Source: Celeribacter indicus (GTDB taxonomy: Bacteria > Pseudomonadota > Alphaproteobacteria > Rhodobacterales > Rhodobacteraceae). From it: a DNA stretch of 64,000 bases. Under the pieces are notes generated by a model. It saw only the letters and a program-made list of their open reading frames with translations, ran no database searches and was not told the origin of the DNA. Position 1 is the stretch's first letter. Every line of letters begins with the position of its first letter. Positions 17,584 through 24,870 of the stretch are shown here, piece after piece. A program made the position numbers and the translations under genes. Location of the stretch: positions 3,286,001 to 3,350,000 of the forward strand of contig NZ_CP004393.1 of assembly GCF_000819565.1 (NCBI RefSeq), in the 5' to 3' direction.

Positions 17584-18570
17584 ATGCGCAAGCGTTTGGA
17601 CAGTCTGACAGGCTGGGCCGGGGCGATCTGTCTGGGTCTCGCCCTCCCCTGCGCGGCCGAGGCGCAGGAGGACCAGCCGCCGCAGCACCTCGGGGCCGCC
17701 CAGGCGAAGACGACGATCACCGATGCCTTCTCCTTCCGTGCCCAGCGCAGCGCGGCCTACCAGCCCGATCTCACCGCCTTCTTCGACACGGACAGTTCCG
17801 GCACGCTCGACGCCTATGTCGAAAACGACCAGGGCCGGCTCGAACTGACGAGCCGCACGCGCCGCCCGGTCTGGTTCCGGCTGCGCGGCCAGTGGTCCGG
17901 CGGAGAGGTGGACGAACGCGGCTATTACCTCGCCACCCTCGGCGCGCATCGCTGGATCAGCGAGGATTTCCTCCTCGGCACGATGGTCGAATTCGACCGC
18001 ACGGACCGGCTCGACACACGCACGGAACATCACGCGGACGGCGCGCTCGCCGGTCCCTATTTCGCCCTTCGCCATGCCGATCATCCCCTCTATGTCGAGG
18101 GCCGCCTGCTCTACGGGCGCACGAGCAACAGCGTCGCCCTCCGGGAAGGAAGCGCGGAGCATTTTGCCGCCGACCGGCTGCTCGCGCAGCTCCGGATGAC
18201 GGGAACCATCGCGCTGAAGGCGTTCGAGCTCGAGCCCTTTCTCGGCGCGCGCTATCTCGCGGAACGCCAGATCGGCACGACCTCGGCAAGAAGCGCCCCG
18301 CTCGGCTATCACAACACGAAGGTCGAATACGGGCTCGACATGTTGCACAGCCTGTCGCGCCGCCACGGGCTTCTCGATCTCACCGGCGGGCTCAGCGGCA
18401 TCTGGAGCGAGACGACGACGGGGACCGTCGCCCACAGCGCCCGCATCGGCTTCGGCGCCCGCTTCACCTTCGACACGGGCGAACAGGTCTCCGTCACGGC
18501 GGAGGATGCCGACATCACCGACGGGCTCGACGCGCCCTCGCTCGGCTTCGGCTACAAGCTCAGCTTCTGA
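17584..18570 (+). CDS. Putative outer-membrane beta-barrel protein
   Basis: A 328-residue protein with a signal peptide: MRKR, then the hydrophobic GWAGAICLGLALPCAAEAQ with probable cleavage after AEA. The mature part alternates polar and aromatic residues in strand-like stretches (VWFRLRGQWSGGEVDERGYY, YFALRHADHPLYVEGRLLYG) and ends YKLSF, an aromatic C-terminus expected for BAM-inserted barrels. It resembles the autotransporter-barrel-like proteins common in Rhodobacteraceae, but no passenger domain is present. The ATG at 17584 was chosen because the signal peptide starts there. It lies among his genes without an evident functional link. Confidence 0.65.
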   Translation: MRKRLDSLTGWAGAICLGLALPCAAEAQEDQPPQHLGAAQAKTTITDAFSFRAQRSAAYQPDLTAFFDTDSSGTLDAYVENDQGRLELTSRTRRPVWFRLRGQWSGGEVDERGYYLATLGAHRWISEDFLLGTMVEFDRTDRLDTRTEHHADGALAGPYFALRHADHPLYVEGRLLYGRTSNSVALREGSAEHFAADRLLAQLRMTGTIALKAFELEPFLGARYLAERQIGTTSARSAPLGYHNTKVEYGLDMLHSLSRRHGLLDLTGGLSGIWSETTTGTVAHSARIGFGARFTFDTGEQVSVTAEDADITDGLDAPSLGFGYKLSF

Positions 18571-18573
18571 GCG

Positions 18574-18963
18574 CTAGGGAAGGCGGCTCCAGGTCTGCCC
18601 CTTGCAGATCGGCCCGACGCAGCCCGACACCTTCAGCGAATTGCCGTTCAGCTGCATCTTGGAATTGTAGACCTTGCCGGTCGAGGGCTGCCAGATCTTG
18701 CCGCTCCTGTAGGCGCCGCCGCCCTGCGGGACCATGTCCCAGACGATGGGCTTGCCGACATTCGGCGACTCGATCGGGCCGCCCGCGTCGAAGGCCTTCG
18801 CGATCGTGCCGCAGATCCTGTCGCCGCAGGGGGCGATGCGGACATGGGCGTAATGGCCGTCGTCGACCTGCGTCTGCCAGGTGCCGGTGACGGGATCGGC
18901 GGCATGGGCCGCATGGGCCAGGCCGAGCGCCGCGACCGCGGCGAGTGCGACTGTCTTCATCAT
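18574..18963 (-). CDS. Exported DUF2147-family protein
   Basis: A 129-residue protein with a clear signal peptide ([20 protein letters not shown], cleavage near AHA). The mature domain begins [20 protein letters not shown] and includes [19 protein letters not shown] and [19 protein letters not shown]. That is the DUF2147 lipocalin-like fold with paired cysteines. The function of DUF2147 proteins is not established; they are periplasmic and sometimes surface-associated. GGGAGGAGAACC precedes two consecutive ATG codons, either of which could be used. It converges with the barrel gene, with stops four bases apart. Confidence 0.85.
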   Translation of the reverse strand: MMKTVALAAVAALGLAHAAHAADPVTGTWQTQVDDGHYAHVRIAPCGDRICGTIAKAFDAGGPIESPNVGKPIVWDMVPQGGGAYRSGKIWQPSTGKVYNSKMQLNGNSLKVSGCVGPICKGQTWSRLP

Positions 18964-19115
18964 GGTTCTCCTCCCTGAAGATGCCCGCATCCTGCGGAGC
19001 CACGCCGCTCCGGGGCAAGTCTGACGTTGGGGCACGGGCCGCGCAAGCCGGGTTTTGCAATTGCCGTGCAATCGTGCCAAAGGAGGCGCGACAGTTCCAC
19101 CACGGGAGTCCCGAC

Positions 19116-19838
19116 ATGATCCTCTACCCCGCCATCGACCTCAAGGACGGCCAGGCCGTGCGCCTCTACAAGGGCGAGATGGAGAAGGCGACCGTGTTCA
19201 ACGAAGATCCCGCCGCCCAGGCGATGGACTTCGTCGCGGCCGGCTGCGAATGGCTTCACCTCGTGGACCTGAACGGCGCCTTCGCCGGCACGCCGGTCAA
19301 TGCCGCCCCGGTCGAGGAGATCCTGAAGCGCTGCAAGGTGCCCGCCCAGCTCGGCGGCGGCATCCGCGACATGAAGACGATCGGGACATGGCTCGACCGC
19401 GGCCTCGCCCGCGTGATCCTCGGCACCGTCGCGGTGGAAGATCCCGATCTCGTGCGCGAGGCCGCCCGCGCCTTTCCGGGACAGGTCGCGGTCGGCATCG
19501 ACGCCCGCAGCGGCATGGTCGCCACGAAAGGCTGGGCCGAGGAGACCGGCGTCAACGCCACCGACCTCGCGAAAAGCTTCGAGGATGCCGGAGTGGCGGC
19601 CATCATCTATACCGACATCAACCGCGACGGCGCGATGCAGGGGCCGAATGTCGCCGAAACGGCGGCGCTTGCCAATGCCGTCTCGATCCCGGTCATCGCC
19701 TCCGGCGGGGTCTCCTCGCTCGACGACCTGCGCGCGCTCAAGACCTGCGGCGCGCCGCTCGACGGGGCGATCTCCGGCCGCGCGCTCTACGACGGCGCGA
19801 TCGACCTCGGGGAGGCGCTTGCCCTGCTCCGCGACTGA
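19116..19838 (+). CDS. hisA: ProFAR isomerase
   Basis: A 240-residue (beta-alpha)8 barrel enzyme that isomerises ProFAR to PRFAR, the substrate of HisF/His[21 protein letters not shown] carries the first catalytic Asp. [15 protein letters not shown] carries the second, and [12 protein letters not shown] and [12 protein letters not shown] form the two phosphate-binding halves. The ATG at 19116 begins the conserved first strand. hisF follows after a 136-bp gap containing a hairpin element. Confidence 0.97.
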   Translation: MILYPAIDLKDGQAVRLYKGEMEKATVFNEDPAAQAMDFVAAGCEWLHLVDLNGAFAGTPVNAAPVEEILKRCKVPAQLGGGIRDMKTIGTWLDRGLARVILGTVAVEDPDLVREAARAFPGQVAVGIDARSGMVATKGWAEETGVNATDLAKSFEDAGVAAIIYTDINRDGAMQGPNVAETAALANAVSIPVIASGGVSSLDDLRALKTCGAPLDGAISGRALYDGAIDLGEALALLRD

Positions 19839-19927
19839 GGCCCGATTGCATCGCGCGGCGCCGCGCACTAAACCTGACCTGCCTTCATCTGCTCGAAAAT
19901 ATCCTCGGGGGTGAATGGCGCAGCCAG

Positions 19928-19947
19928 AGGGGGCGCGAGCGCCCCCT
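19928..19947. repeat. Intergenic GC hairpin between hisA and hisF
   Basis: Complementary arms AGGGGGCG and CGCCCCCT form a tight hairpin. It is preceded by GAAAATATCCTCGGGGGTGA, a string that resembles a short element seen in many Rhodobacteraceae intergenic regions (from memory, not searched). It may be a repeat or a processing site in the hisA-hisF RNA. Confidence 0.4.
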
Positions 19948-19974
19948 GCCCCGACCGGAAAAGGCGAGACACAT

Positions 19975-20772
19975 ATGCTGAAGACCCGCATCATCCCCTG
20001 CCTCGACGTGGCCGATGGCCGCGTGGTGAAAGGCGTGAACTTCGTCGATCTCATCGACGCGGGCGATCCGGTGGAAAGCGCGCGCGCCTATGACGCGGCG
20101 GGGGCGGACGAGCTCTGCTTCCTCGACATCCACGCCACCCATGAGAACCGCGGCACGATGTACGACCTCGCCACCCGCACGGCGGAGCAATGCTTCATGC
20201 CGCTCACCATCGGCGGCGGCGTGCGCAGCACGGAGGACGTGCGCAACCTGCTGCTGGCAGGGGCGGACAAGGTCTCCTTCAACTCCGCCGCCGTGGCCGA
20301 TCCCGACGTGATCGCCCGCGCCGCCGACCGCTTCGGCAGCCAGTGCATCGTCTGCGCCATCGACGCGAAGACCATCGCCTGGGACAGCGACGGCATTCCG
20401 GTCAAATGGGCGATCTTCACCCATGGCGGGCGCAAGGCGGCGCTGGACAAGGACGGCCATCCGGTCGACGCGGTGGACTTCGCGAAACGGATCGCGGCGA
20501 AGGGCGCGGGCGAGATCCTGCTGACCTCGATGGACCGGGACGGCACGCGGGCGGGGTTCAACATCCAGATGACCCGCACCATCGCCGATGCGGTGGACAT
20601 CCCGGTGATCGCCTCGGGCGGGGTCGGCACGCTCGATCACCTCGTCGAGGGCGTCACCGAAGGCCATGCCAGCGCCGTGCTCGCGGCCTCCATCTTCCAT
20701 TTCGGGGATTACACCATTGCCGAGGCCAAGGCCTACATGGCCTCGAAGGGCATTCCCATGCGGCTCAACTGA
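19975..20772 (+). CDS. hisF: Imidazole glycerol phosphate synthase, cyclase subunit
   Basis: A 265-residue (beta-alpha)8 barrel that joins ammonia from HisH to PRFAR, giving IGP and [25 protein letters not shown] has the catalytic Asp of strand 1. [14 protein letters not shown] has the second, and [18 protein letters not shown] and [15 protein letters not shown] bind phosphates. The ATG at 19975 begins the conserved start; an upstream in-frame codon would add a low-complexity Pro/Ala stretch derived from the hairpin element and is rejected. hisE starts 9 bp after the stop. Confidence 0.98.
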   Translation: MLKTRIIPCLDVADGRVVKGVNFVDLIDAGDPVESARAYDAAGADELCFLDIHATHENRGTMYDLATRTAEQCFMPLTIGGGVRSTEDVRNLLLAGADKVSFNSAAVADPDVIARAADRFGSQCIVCAIDAKTIAWDSDGIPVKWAIFTHGGRKAALDKDGHPVDAVDFAKRIAAKGAGEILLTSMDRDGTRAGFNIQMTRTIADAVDIPVIASGGVGTLDHLVEGVTEGHASAVLAASIFHFGDYTIAEAKAYMASKGIPMRLN

Positions 20773-20781
20773 GGAACTCCC

Positions 20782-21096
20782 ATGTCCGTTCTGCACGACC
20801 TCGAACAGGTGATCCTCTCGCGCAGGGGCGCCGATCCCGACAGCTCCTGGACCGCGAAACTCTTCTCCAAGGGCCCGGAGAAATGCGCCGAGAAATTCGG
20901 CGAGGAAGCGGTGGAGGCGATCGTCGCCGCCGCAAAGGGCGACCGCGACAACCTCACCTACGAGGCCGCCGACGTGCTCTATCACCTGCTCGTCATGCTC
21001 GCCGCGCGCGATATCGCCCTCGAGGACGTGCTCGGCGAACTCGCGCGCCGCCAGGGCCTGTCGGGGATCGCGGAAAAGGCCGGGCGCGGGGAGTGA
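20782..21096 (+). CDS. hisE: Phosphoribosyl-ATP pyrophosphatase
   Basis: A 104-residue all-helical MazG-like enzyme that hydrolyses PR-ATP to PR-AMP, step two of the histidine pathway. The motif [20 protein letters not shown] followed by [16 protein letters not shown] supplies the acidic metal-binding helices (EExxE and ExxD). It is a stand-alone HisE, not fused to HisI. It is tightly coupled to hisF, with GAGGAACTCCC upstream of its ATG. Confidence 0.96.
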   Translation: MSVLHDLEQVILSRRGADPDSSWTAKLFSKGPEKCAEKFGEEAVEAIVAAAKGDRDNLTYEAADVLYHLLVMLAARDIALEDVLGELARRQGLSGIAEKAGRGE

Positions 21097-21102
21097 CCGC
21101 GG

Positions 21103-21534
21103 TCAGAGCCCGAGACGCGGGATCTCGATGGCCGGGCAGCGGTCCATCACCACTTCGGCGCCCTGCGCCCGTGCCAGCGCGGCCGCCTTCTCGTTGACGA
21201 TGCCGAGCTGCATCCAGACGTATTTGAGGTTCTTGAGATGCTTCAGCGCGTCCTCGACGACCTCCGGCACATCCTCGGAGCGGCGGAAGATGTCCACCAT
21301 GTCCACCGGCTCACCGACCTCCGCGAGGGAGGCGACGACCGTCTGGCCGAAAAGCTCCCGGCCCGCCTGACCGGGATTGACCGGGATCACCTTGTAGCCG
21401 CGCGCGGCCAGAAAATTGCCGACCCCGTGGGAGGGCCGCTCCGGCCGCGGGCTCGCCCCCACGAGCGCGATCACCTTGGTGTCGCGGAGGATCCGGGCGA
21501 TGTCGTCGTCTGTGAGCAAATCAATATGGGTCAT
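21103..21534 (-). CDS. CoA-binding domain protein (YccU type)
   Basis: A 143-residue Rossmann-like protein. KVIALVGASPRPERPSHGVG gives the nucleotide-binding loop, followed by FLAARGYKVIPVNPGQAG, DMVDIFRRSEDVPEVVEDAL and VWMQLGIVNEKAAALARAQG. The final VVMDRCPAIEIPRL carries a conserved Cys-Pro. This is the single-domain CoA-binding family related to the succinyl-CoA synthetase alpha N-terminus; its role is not well defined. The ATG at 21534 is followed by the conserved fold. It converges with hisE, and an intrinsic terminator lies upstream on the same strand, so it has its own promoter. Confidence 0.9.
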   Translation of the reverse strand: MTHIDLLTDDDIARILRDTKVIALVGASPRPERPSHGVGNFLAARGYKVIPVNPGQAGRELFGQTVVASLAEVGEPVDMVDIFRRSEDVPEVVEDALKHLKNLKYVWMQLGIVNEKAAALARAQGAEVVMDRCPAIEIPRLGL

Positions 21535-21562
21535 ACCGACAAGATAGAGGAAATCGCGACAG

Positions 21563-21589
21563 AAAAAAGCCCAGGCACGAAGCCTGGGC
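21563..21589 (-). terminator. Strong intrinsic terminator
   Basis: On the leftward strand an 8-bp perfect stem, GCCCAGGC with GCCTGGGC, around a 5-nt loop is followed immediately by TTTTTT (complement of 21563-21568). It would end either rlmB mRNA or the candidate small RNA. Confidence 0.9.
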
Positions 21590-21645
21590 GAAGTTTTGGA
21601 ACGAGGGACAGTGAGAGCGACGCGCGTGTTCCAAACTGCGCGTCT
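21563..21645 (-). ncRNA. Candidate structured small RNA (possible pseudoknot) ending at an intrinsic terminator
   Basis: On the leftward strand a -10-like TATAGT (21655 to 21650) is followed by about 80 nt ending in a perfect terminator. The first stem pairs 21644-21638 with 21625-21619 (7 bp). Its loop (21635-21628, GTTCCAAA as read on the + strand) is fully complementary over 8 bp to 21602-21595, so an H-type pseudoknot or an alternative hairpin can form. The region lies between rlmB and the CoA-binding gene. No convincing -35 was found. It could instead be the processed 3' end of rlmB mRNA. Confidence 0.4.
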
Positions 21646-21732
21646 CGTGACTATAGATAGGGAGGCCGCCCCCGGCGAAAAGGGCGTGTAAGATAAACGT
21701 GAACACAACGTTAACTTGTCGCGACATGCGCC

Positions 21733-22512
21733 CTACCGGCGCGAGGCCGCATAAAGTGCCACCGCCGCGGCGTTGGAGACGTTGAGCGAACCGAAATCGC
21801 GGGCGAAGGGGATCTTCACGAGCCGGTCCACCGTCTCGCGCGTCTTCTGCCTGAGCCCCGGCCCCTCGGCCCCCAGCACGAGCGCCACCGGACGCCCGGC
21901 GAGCGCCGTGACCGCCGTGTCGATCGTCTCCTCCGCCGTCCCGTCGAGCCCGAGACAGACGAAGCCCATCCCCTGCAACTCCACGATCGTCTCCGACAGG
22001 TTGCGCACGCGCAGGTAGGGCTGGCGCTCGAGCGCGCCCGAGGCGGTCTTCGCCAGCGCCCCGGTCTCGGGCGCGGCATGGCGCGCGGTGGCGATCACGG
22101 CCTCTGCGCCGAAGACCTCGGCCGAGCGCAGGATCGCGCCCACGTTATGCGGGTCGGTCACCTGATCGAGCAGAACGACCGTCGGCGCCCCCTCGCCCGC
22201 CGAGAGGCAGACTTCGGCCACCGAGCCCCATGTCAGCGGCTTCACCTCGAGCGCCGCGCCCTGGTGTACGGAGCCGGGATCGAGCGGCGCGTCGAACCGC
22301 CGCGGATCGACGATCTCCGGTGCGATCCCGCTCGCCGCGATATCGGCCCCGAGCTTGTCGAAGGCATTCTTCGTGACCACAAGCCGGAGCCTCTCCCGCG
22401 CCGGATTGCGCAGCGCATCACGCACCGCGTGCAGCCCGAAAAGCCACACCGTCTCCTGCGCCGCGCGGCGCTTCTGCTGTTCCTTCTCGATGACCCATCT
22501 GGGCTTCTTCAT
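21733..22512 (-). CDS. rlmB: TrmH/SpoU-family 2'-O-methyltransferase, probably RlmB
   Basis: A 259-residue SPOUT-fold RNA methyltransferase. The N-terminal substrate-binding domain begins ETVWLFGLHAVRDALRNPAR. The catalytic domain has VVLLDQVTDPHNVGAILRSA (motif 1 with the catalytic Arg), LVLGAEGPGLRQKTRE (motif 2) and VKIPFARDFGSLNVSNAAAV (motif 3, forming the trefoil knot). This order fits RlmB, which methylates Gm2251 of 23S rRNA using SAM. Another TrmH-group enzyme is possible. The ATG at 22512 is divergent from the tRNA-Tyr promoter. Confidence 0.92.
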   Translation of the reverse strand: MKKPRWVIEKEQQKRRAAQETVWLFGLHAVRDALRNPARERLRLVVTKNAFDKLGADIAASGIAPEIVDPRRFDAPLDPGSVHQGAALEVKPLTWGSVAEVCLSAGEGAPTVVLLDQVTDPHNVGAILRSAEVFGAEAVIATARHAAPETGALAKTASGALERQPYLRVRNLSETIVELQGMGFVCLGLDGTAEETIDTAVTALAGRPVALVLGAEGPGLRQKTRETVDRLVKIPFARDFGSLNVSNAAAVALYAASRR

Positions 22513-22585
22513 GGGGTGCACTTTCCGGTCTGCCGATCCTCCCCTACCTGCCGAAAGGAAATGGCGAGCACAAGCGATTTTCCTG

Positions 22586-22614
22586 TTGACGCTCCCACCC
22601 CGCAACGGTATCCA
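22586..22614 (+). promoter_or_regulatory. Promoter of tRNA-Tyr
   Basis: TTGACG at 22586-22591 and TATCCA at 22609-22614, spacing 17 bp, lie about 33 bp before the mature tRNA 5' end. Confidence 0.65.
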
Positions 22615-22647
22615 CCGCCCCACACAAGCGAAGACGCTTCGCGATGT

Positions 22648-22731
22648 GGGCGACGAGCTGCAAGGTGCGGCAGCGGACTGTAACTCCGCCGAGGAGACTC
22701 ATGCCTGGTTCGATTCCAGGGTCGCCCACCA
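22648..22731 (+). tRNA. tRNA-Tyr (GTA), class II, target of element 1
   Basis: An 84-nt gene with encoded CCA. The acceptor GGGCGAC pairs with GTCGCCC, the discriminator is A, and the anticodon loop CTGTAAC has GTA. The long variable arm is closed by GAG/CTC, as in bacterial tRNA-Tyr, and the T arm is CCTGG-TTCGATT-CCAGG. The last 62 nt (22670-22731) are repeated at 30248-30309 with two differences, so this is attL of the inserted element and the tRNA is kept intact by the insertion. Confidence 0.93.
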
Positions 22732-22790
22732 CTTTCAAAACATTGAGTTTTTTGGCTTTAACGCCGAAGTGGCGGCCACTGCCGCTTTGA

Positions 22791-22813
22791 CCCGTGTAAG
22801 CACTATGTAAGCA
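22791..22813 (+). repeat. Left arm-type repeat of element 1
   Basis: The 23-bp sequence here recurs identically at 30123-30145. Its core is CCCGTGTAAGCACTATG and it ends TAAGCA. It lies 60 bp inside attL. Integrases of the lambda/P4 class bind such arm sites during integration and excision. Confidence 0.7.
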
Positions 22814-22854
22814 AAACAGTTAGAAAAGCGCCAACTTAGACACTAGGTTGTGGG

Positions 22855-23160
22855 TCAACGGGTGTAGCGGCAGGTTACTTTTTCAATTTGTTCGAGGAAC
22901 AGACCTTCGAAGCTGGCGCGGCCATATTTCGTAGAGCCAAAACTGGTTCCGACCGGCTGCCCGGCATCATCGAACGCAACGCATAGAACCGGAACCATCT
23001 TGCTCCCGACAATCTCGAACACAGTGCCGGAGTAGGTGCTGCCGTGCTGTTCAATCCCACGTATCACGATGATGTCTTCATTTGATTCAATACAGACTGT
23101 GTCAGCCAACGATATTGAGGCCCACAGGGTGACGACGAAGAAAATCACTAAACGCAACAT
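22855..23160 (-). CDS. Small exported protein of unknown function
   Basis: A 101-residue protein with an N-terminal signal peptide (MLRLVIFFVVTLWASISLAD, cleavage near SLA). The mature ~80 residues contain three cysteines, including one in the C-terminal EKVTCRYTR. I recognise no family. It lies at the left end of element 1 and reads leftward toward attL. A cargo role (periplasmic or envelope) is an inference from the signal peptide only. Confidence 0.6.
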   Translation of the reverse strand: MLRLVIFFVVTLWASISLADTVCIESNEDIIVIRGIEQHGSTYSGTVFEIVGSKMVPVLCVAFDDAGQPVGTSFGSTKYGRASFEGLFLEQIEKVTCRYTR

Positions 23161-23278
23161 GATGCCCTCCTCAGGCGATACCGACTTTCGGAGAATGCTA
23201 TGCGATCAGCCTACGCTGAGGAAGCCCTGTTCAGAAAGGAGGTGTTGGCGGGAACGGCGCTGAACCTCTGCAATGCGC

Positions 23279-23413
23279 TCACGCGTAGACCACCCAAATG
23301 TTGCCGCCCTCGTCCACAAGGATATTCCCGTCTTCATCGACAAGGATCACCGCGCTAGGGACGTAGGGCTGCGCCCAAAGGGGCATCGGGCGAAATGAGA
23401 AGGCCGTACTCAT
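23279..23413 (-). CDS. Tiny 44-residue protein of element 1
   Basis: It starts MSTAFSFRPMPLWAQPYVPS and ends in a short acidic repeat, LVDEDGNILVDEGGNIWVVY. The paired VDEDGNI/VDEGGNI units are a small internal repeat often seen at the end of phage-encoded proteins. The ATG overlaps the stop of the upstream gene by four bases (ATGA), which favours coupled translation. Function unknown. Confidence 0.5.
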   Translation of the reverse strand: MSTAFSFRPMPLWAQPYVPSAVILVDEDGNILVDEGGNIWVVYA

Positions 23414-23601
23414 GGTCGGGGCATCACTGTTTTGCGGTGTGAGGCATGGCGGCGGCGCTGGGCTTCCGCAATGCGTTCGCGCCCGGCGGCTGTCTTCGGG
23501 CCAGTGGACAGGCCACCGTGTAGCCTGCACCGCTTCGAACCGTGCACCGGGCGGCACTGGCACGCGCCGCCCGACCTAGTCTTTGCACCACAAACCCACA
23601 T
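23410..23601 (-). CDS. Small HGG-motif protein, phage-type
   Basis: A 63-residue protein with CGAKTRSGGACQCRPV, then CRLHGGLSTGPKTAAGRERI. Cysteine pairs followed by HGGxSxGPKTxxGxxRI are typical of a widespread family of small phage and prophage proteins, annotated as hypothetical or HNH-like zinc proteins. No nuclease activity can be claimed. The start at 23601 abuts the stop of the upstream coiled-coil gene, and the stop overlaps the next start. Confidence 0.7.
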   Translation of the reverse strand: MWVCGAKTRSGGACQCRPVHGSKRCRLHGGLSTGPKTAAGRERIAEAQRRRHASHRKTVMPRP

Positions 23602-24119
23602 TAGCGGGCCTGCACACTGCGAGCGCTGTAATCGGCTGCAACATGCTGCACTTTGCGTGCCGCCCGGGTCAGCATCTCAGTGAGTTCGCCAACGCCCTCA
23701 ATGCGGCCACGTTCGACATACGCGCCGCCTTCATTGGCTTTCCGGGCAGCAACAAACCATTTCAACGCCGCGTGCTGATCCAACTCGCCGACAGCGGCGT
23801 CGAGGCCATGGGCGATCTGCGCAACGCGGTCGATCTTTGCAATCATGTCCGCACGCAGGGCATTCGCCGTGACCGCATCGGCCTCAGCGGCCACCAGAGC
23901 CGCGTCACGGGCTTCTTGCTCTGCTTGGGTGGCCAAGGGGGCCTGACGGGCCTTAGCTGCTCTCAGGACGCTTTCTGCGGCCTGCACGGCCTTAAATGCT
24001 TTGGCTGATAGCGCGGGGTCTGCGGCCACGCGGTCAAAAGCCTCACGCACTTCGGTTAGCTTGGCCTCATGGGCCGCGATTTCATCGTCAAGGGTGGCGA
24101 GGGCTTCGGTGGCGATCAT
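23601..24119 (-). CDS. Coiled-coil protein of element 1
   Basis: A 172-residue, Ala/Glu/Arg-rich protein that reads as nearly continuous helix (LATLDDEIAAHEAKLTEVRE, AVQAAESVLRAAKARQAPLA, QAEQEARDAALVAAEADAV). It looks like a coiled coil. No catalytic motif or membrane segment is seen and the family is not recognised. Its start codon overlaps the stop of the next upstream gene (24119), indicating an operon of at least four genes. Confidence 0.65.
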   Translation of the reverse strand: MIATEALATLDDEIAAHEAKLTEVREAFDRVAADPALSAKAFKAVQAAESVLRAAKARQAPLATQAEQEARDAALVAAEADAVTANALRADMIAKIDRVAQIAHGLDAAVGELDQHAALKWFVAARKANEGGAYVERGRIEGVGELTEMLTRAARKVQHVAADYSARSVQAR

Positions 24120-24400
24120 CAGCGACCACCCCGCGATTGCGCTTTGATGTCGTGCAAGGCGGCGTCCTGCCGGGCCTGCATACGGTCACGCTCCCGGTCG
24201 GCCTCAGTGCGCTGAGAGGGCGCGGTGGTGCCTGACGCTGCGGCGACTTCATCCACGCTGTCGCCACGGGCTGCGGAGAGACGTTCACGCTCAAGCAATG
24301 CTTCGTCCACAATCGAGTCCAACGTGATGGCAGGAATGCCGGGGAATTTGTTTGCTACCTTTCCGGCAATGCGGGCGGTCAGTTGTTTGCTGTATGCCAT
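24119..24400 (-). CDS. Small charged protein of element 1
   Basis: A 93-residue protein: MAYSKQLTARIAGKVANKFP then IPAITLDSIVDEALLERERL and a strongly charged C-terminal helix (RTEADRERDRMQARQDAALH). Family not recognised. It is the first gene of the leftward operon and starts next to the AT-rich repeat region. A DNA-binding or replication-accessory role is possible from position only. Confidence 0.55.
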   Translation of the reverse strand: MAYSKQLTARIAGKVANKFPGIPAITLDSIVDEALLERERLSAARGDSVDEVAAASGTTAPSQRTEADRERDRMQARQDAALHDIKAQSRGGR

Positions 24401-24870
24401 TTCGTTTCGATCCTATTCGATTTCGATGTGACGATACGTTATCACATTACACCTACTCTGGGAATAGCAAGCCTTTTCAAGGTATTAGATGGTATCTAAG
24501 ACCCCATGAGGCGCGCGCATGGAATGTTCGGCAAACCCGTGGCGCTGCGCGATGTTCGGGAATGCAGCCACAGTTTTTTTGCAGCGCGGCGCTAATTAAC
24601 TGTCTGTCGCGCTAATTAACCGAGTGACAAAGTGACAAAACGCGCCTTATCCGCCGTATACGTGAGTAGTATATATAGAGAATGTTTTGAGGCCTCGCGT
24701 ATACGGTTGATAATATAGAAAATGTCACTTTGTCACCGATAATTAAAAGCCATTGATTTTTAAGCGTTTTATTTTTTCGGGTGACGCTTCCGCCGTGCAG
24801 CTAAAATAACTGGCAGTCCGTTAAAATACTGGCGGCAAATTAACGGCGACCCGAAAGCCGCCGTTAAATT
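24401..24870. other. AT-rich repeat region, candidate replication origin of element 1
   Basis: This 470-bp stretch is far more AT-rich than its surroundings and holds no gene. It contains direct repeats of CGCGCTAATTAAC (near 24588 and 24608) and a long inverted pair, GTGACAAAGTGACA (near 24627) with TGTCACTTTGTCAC (near 24722). It also holds GTATACG/CGTATAC inverted pairs and several AATTAAC/GTTAAAT strings near 24840-24870. Iterated sites in AT-rich DNA beside a replicase gene suggest an origin of replication and/or a divergent regulatory region. The origin call is inference. Confidence 0.5.
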
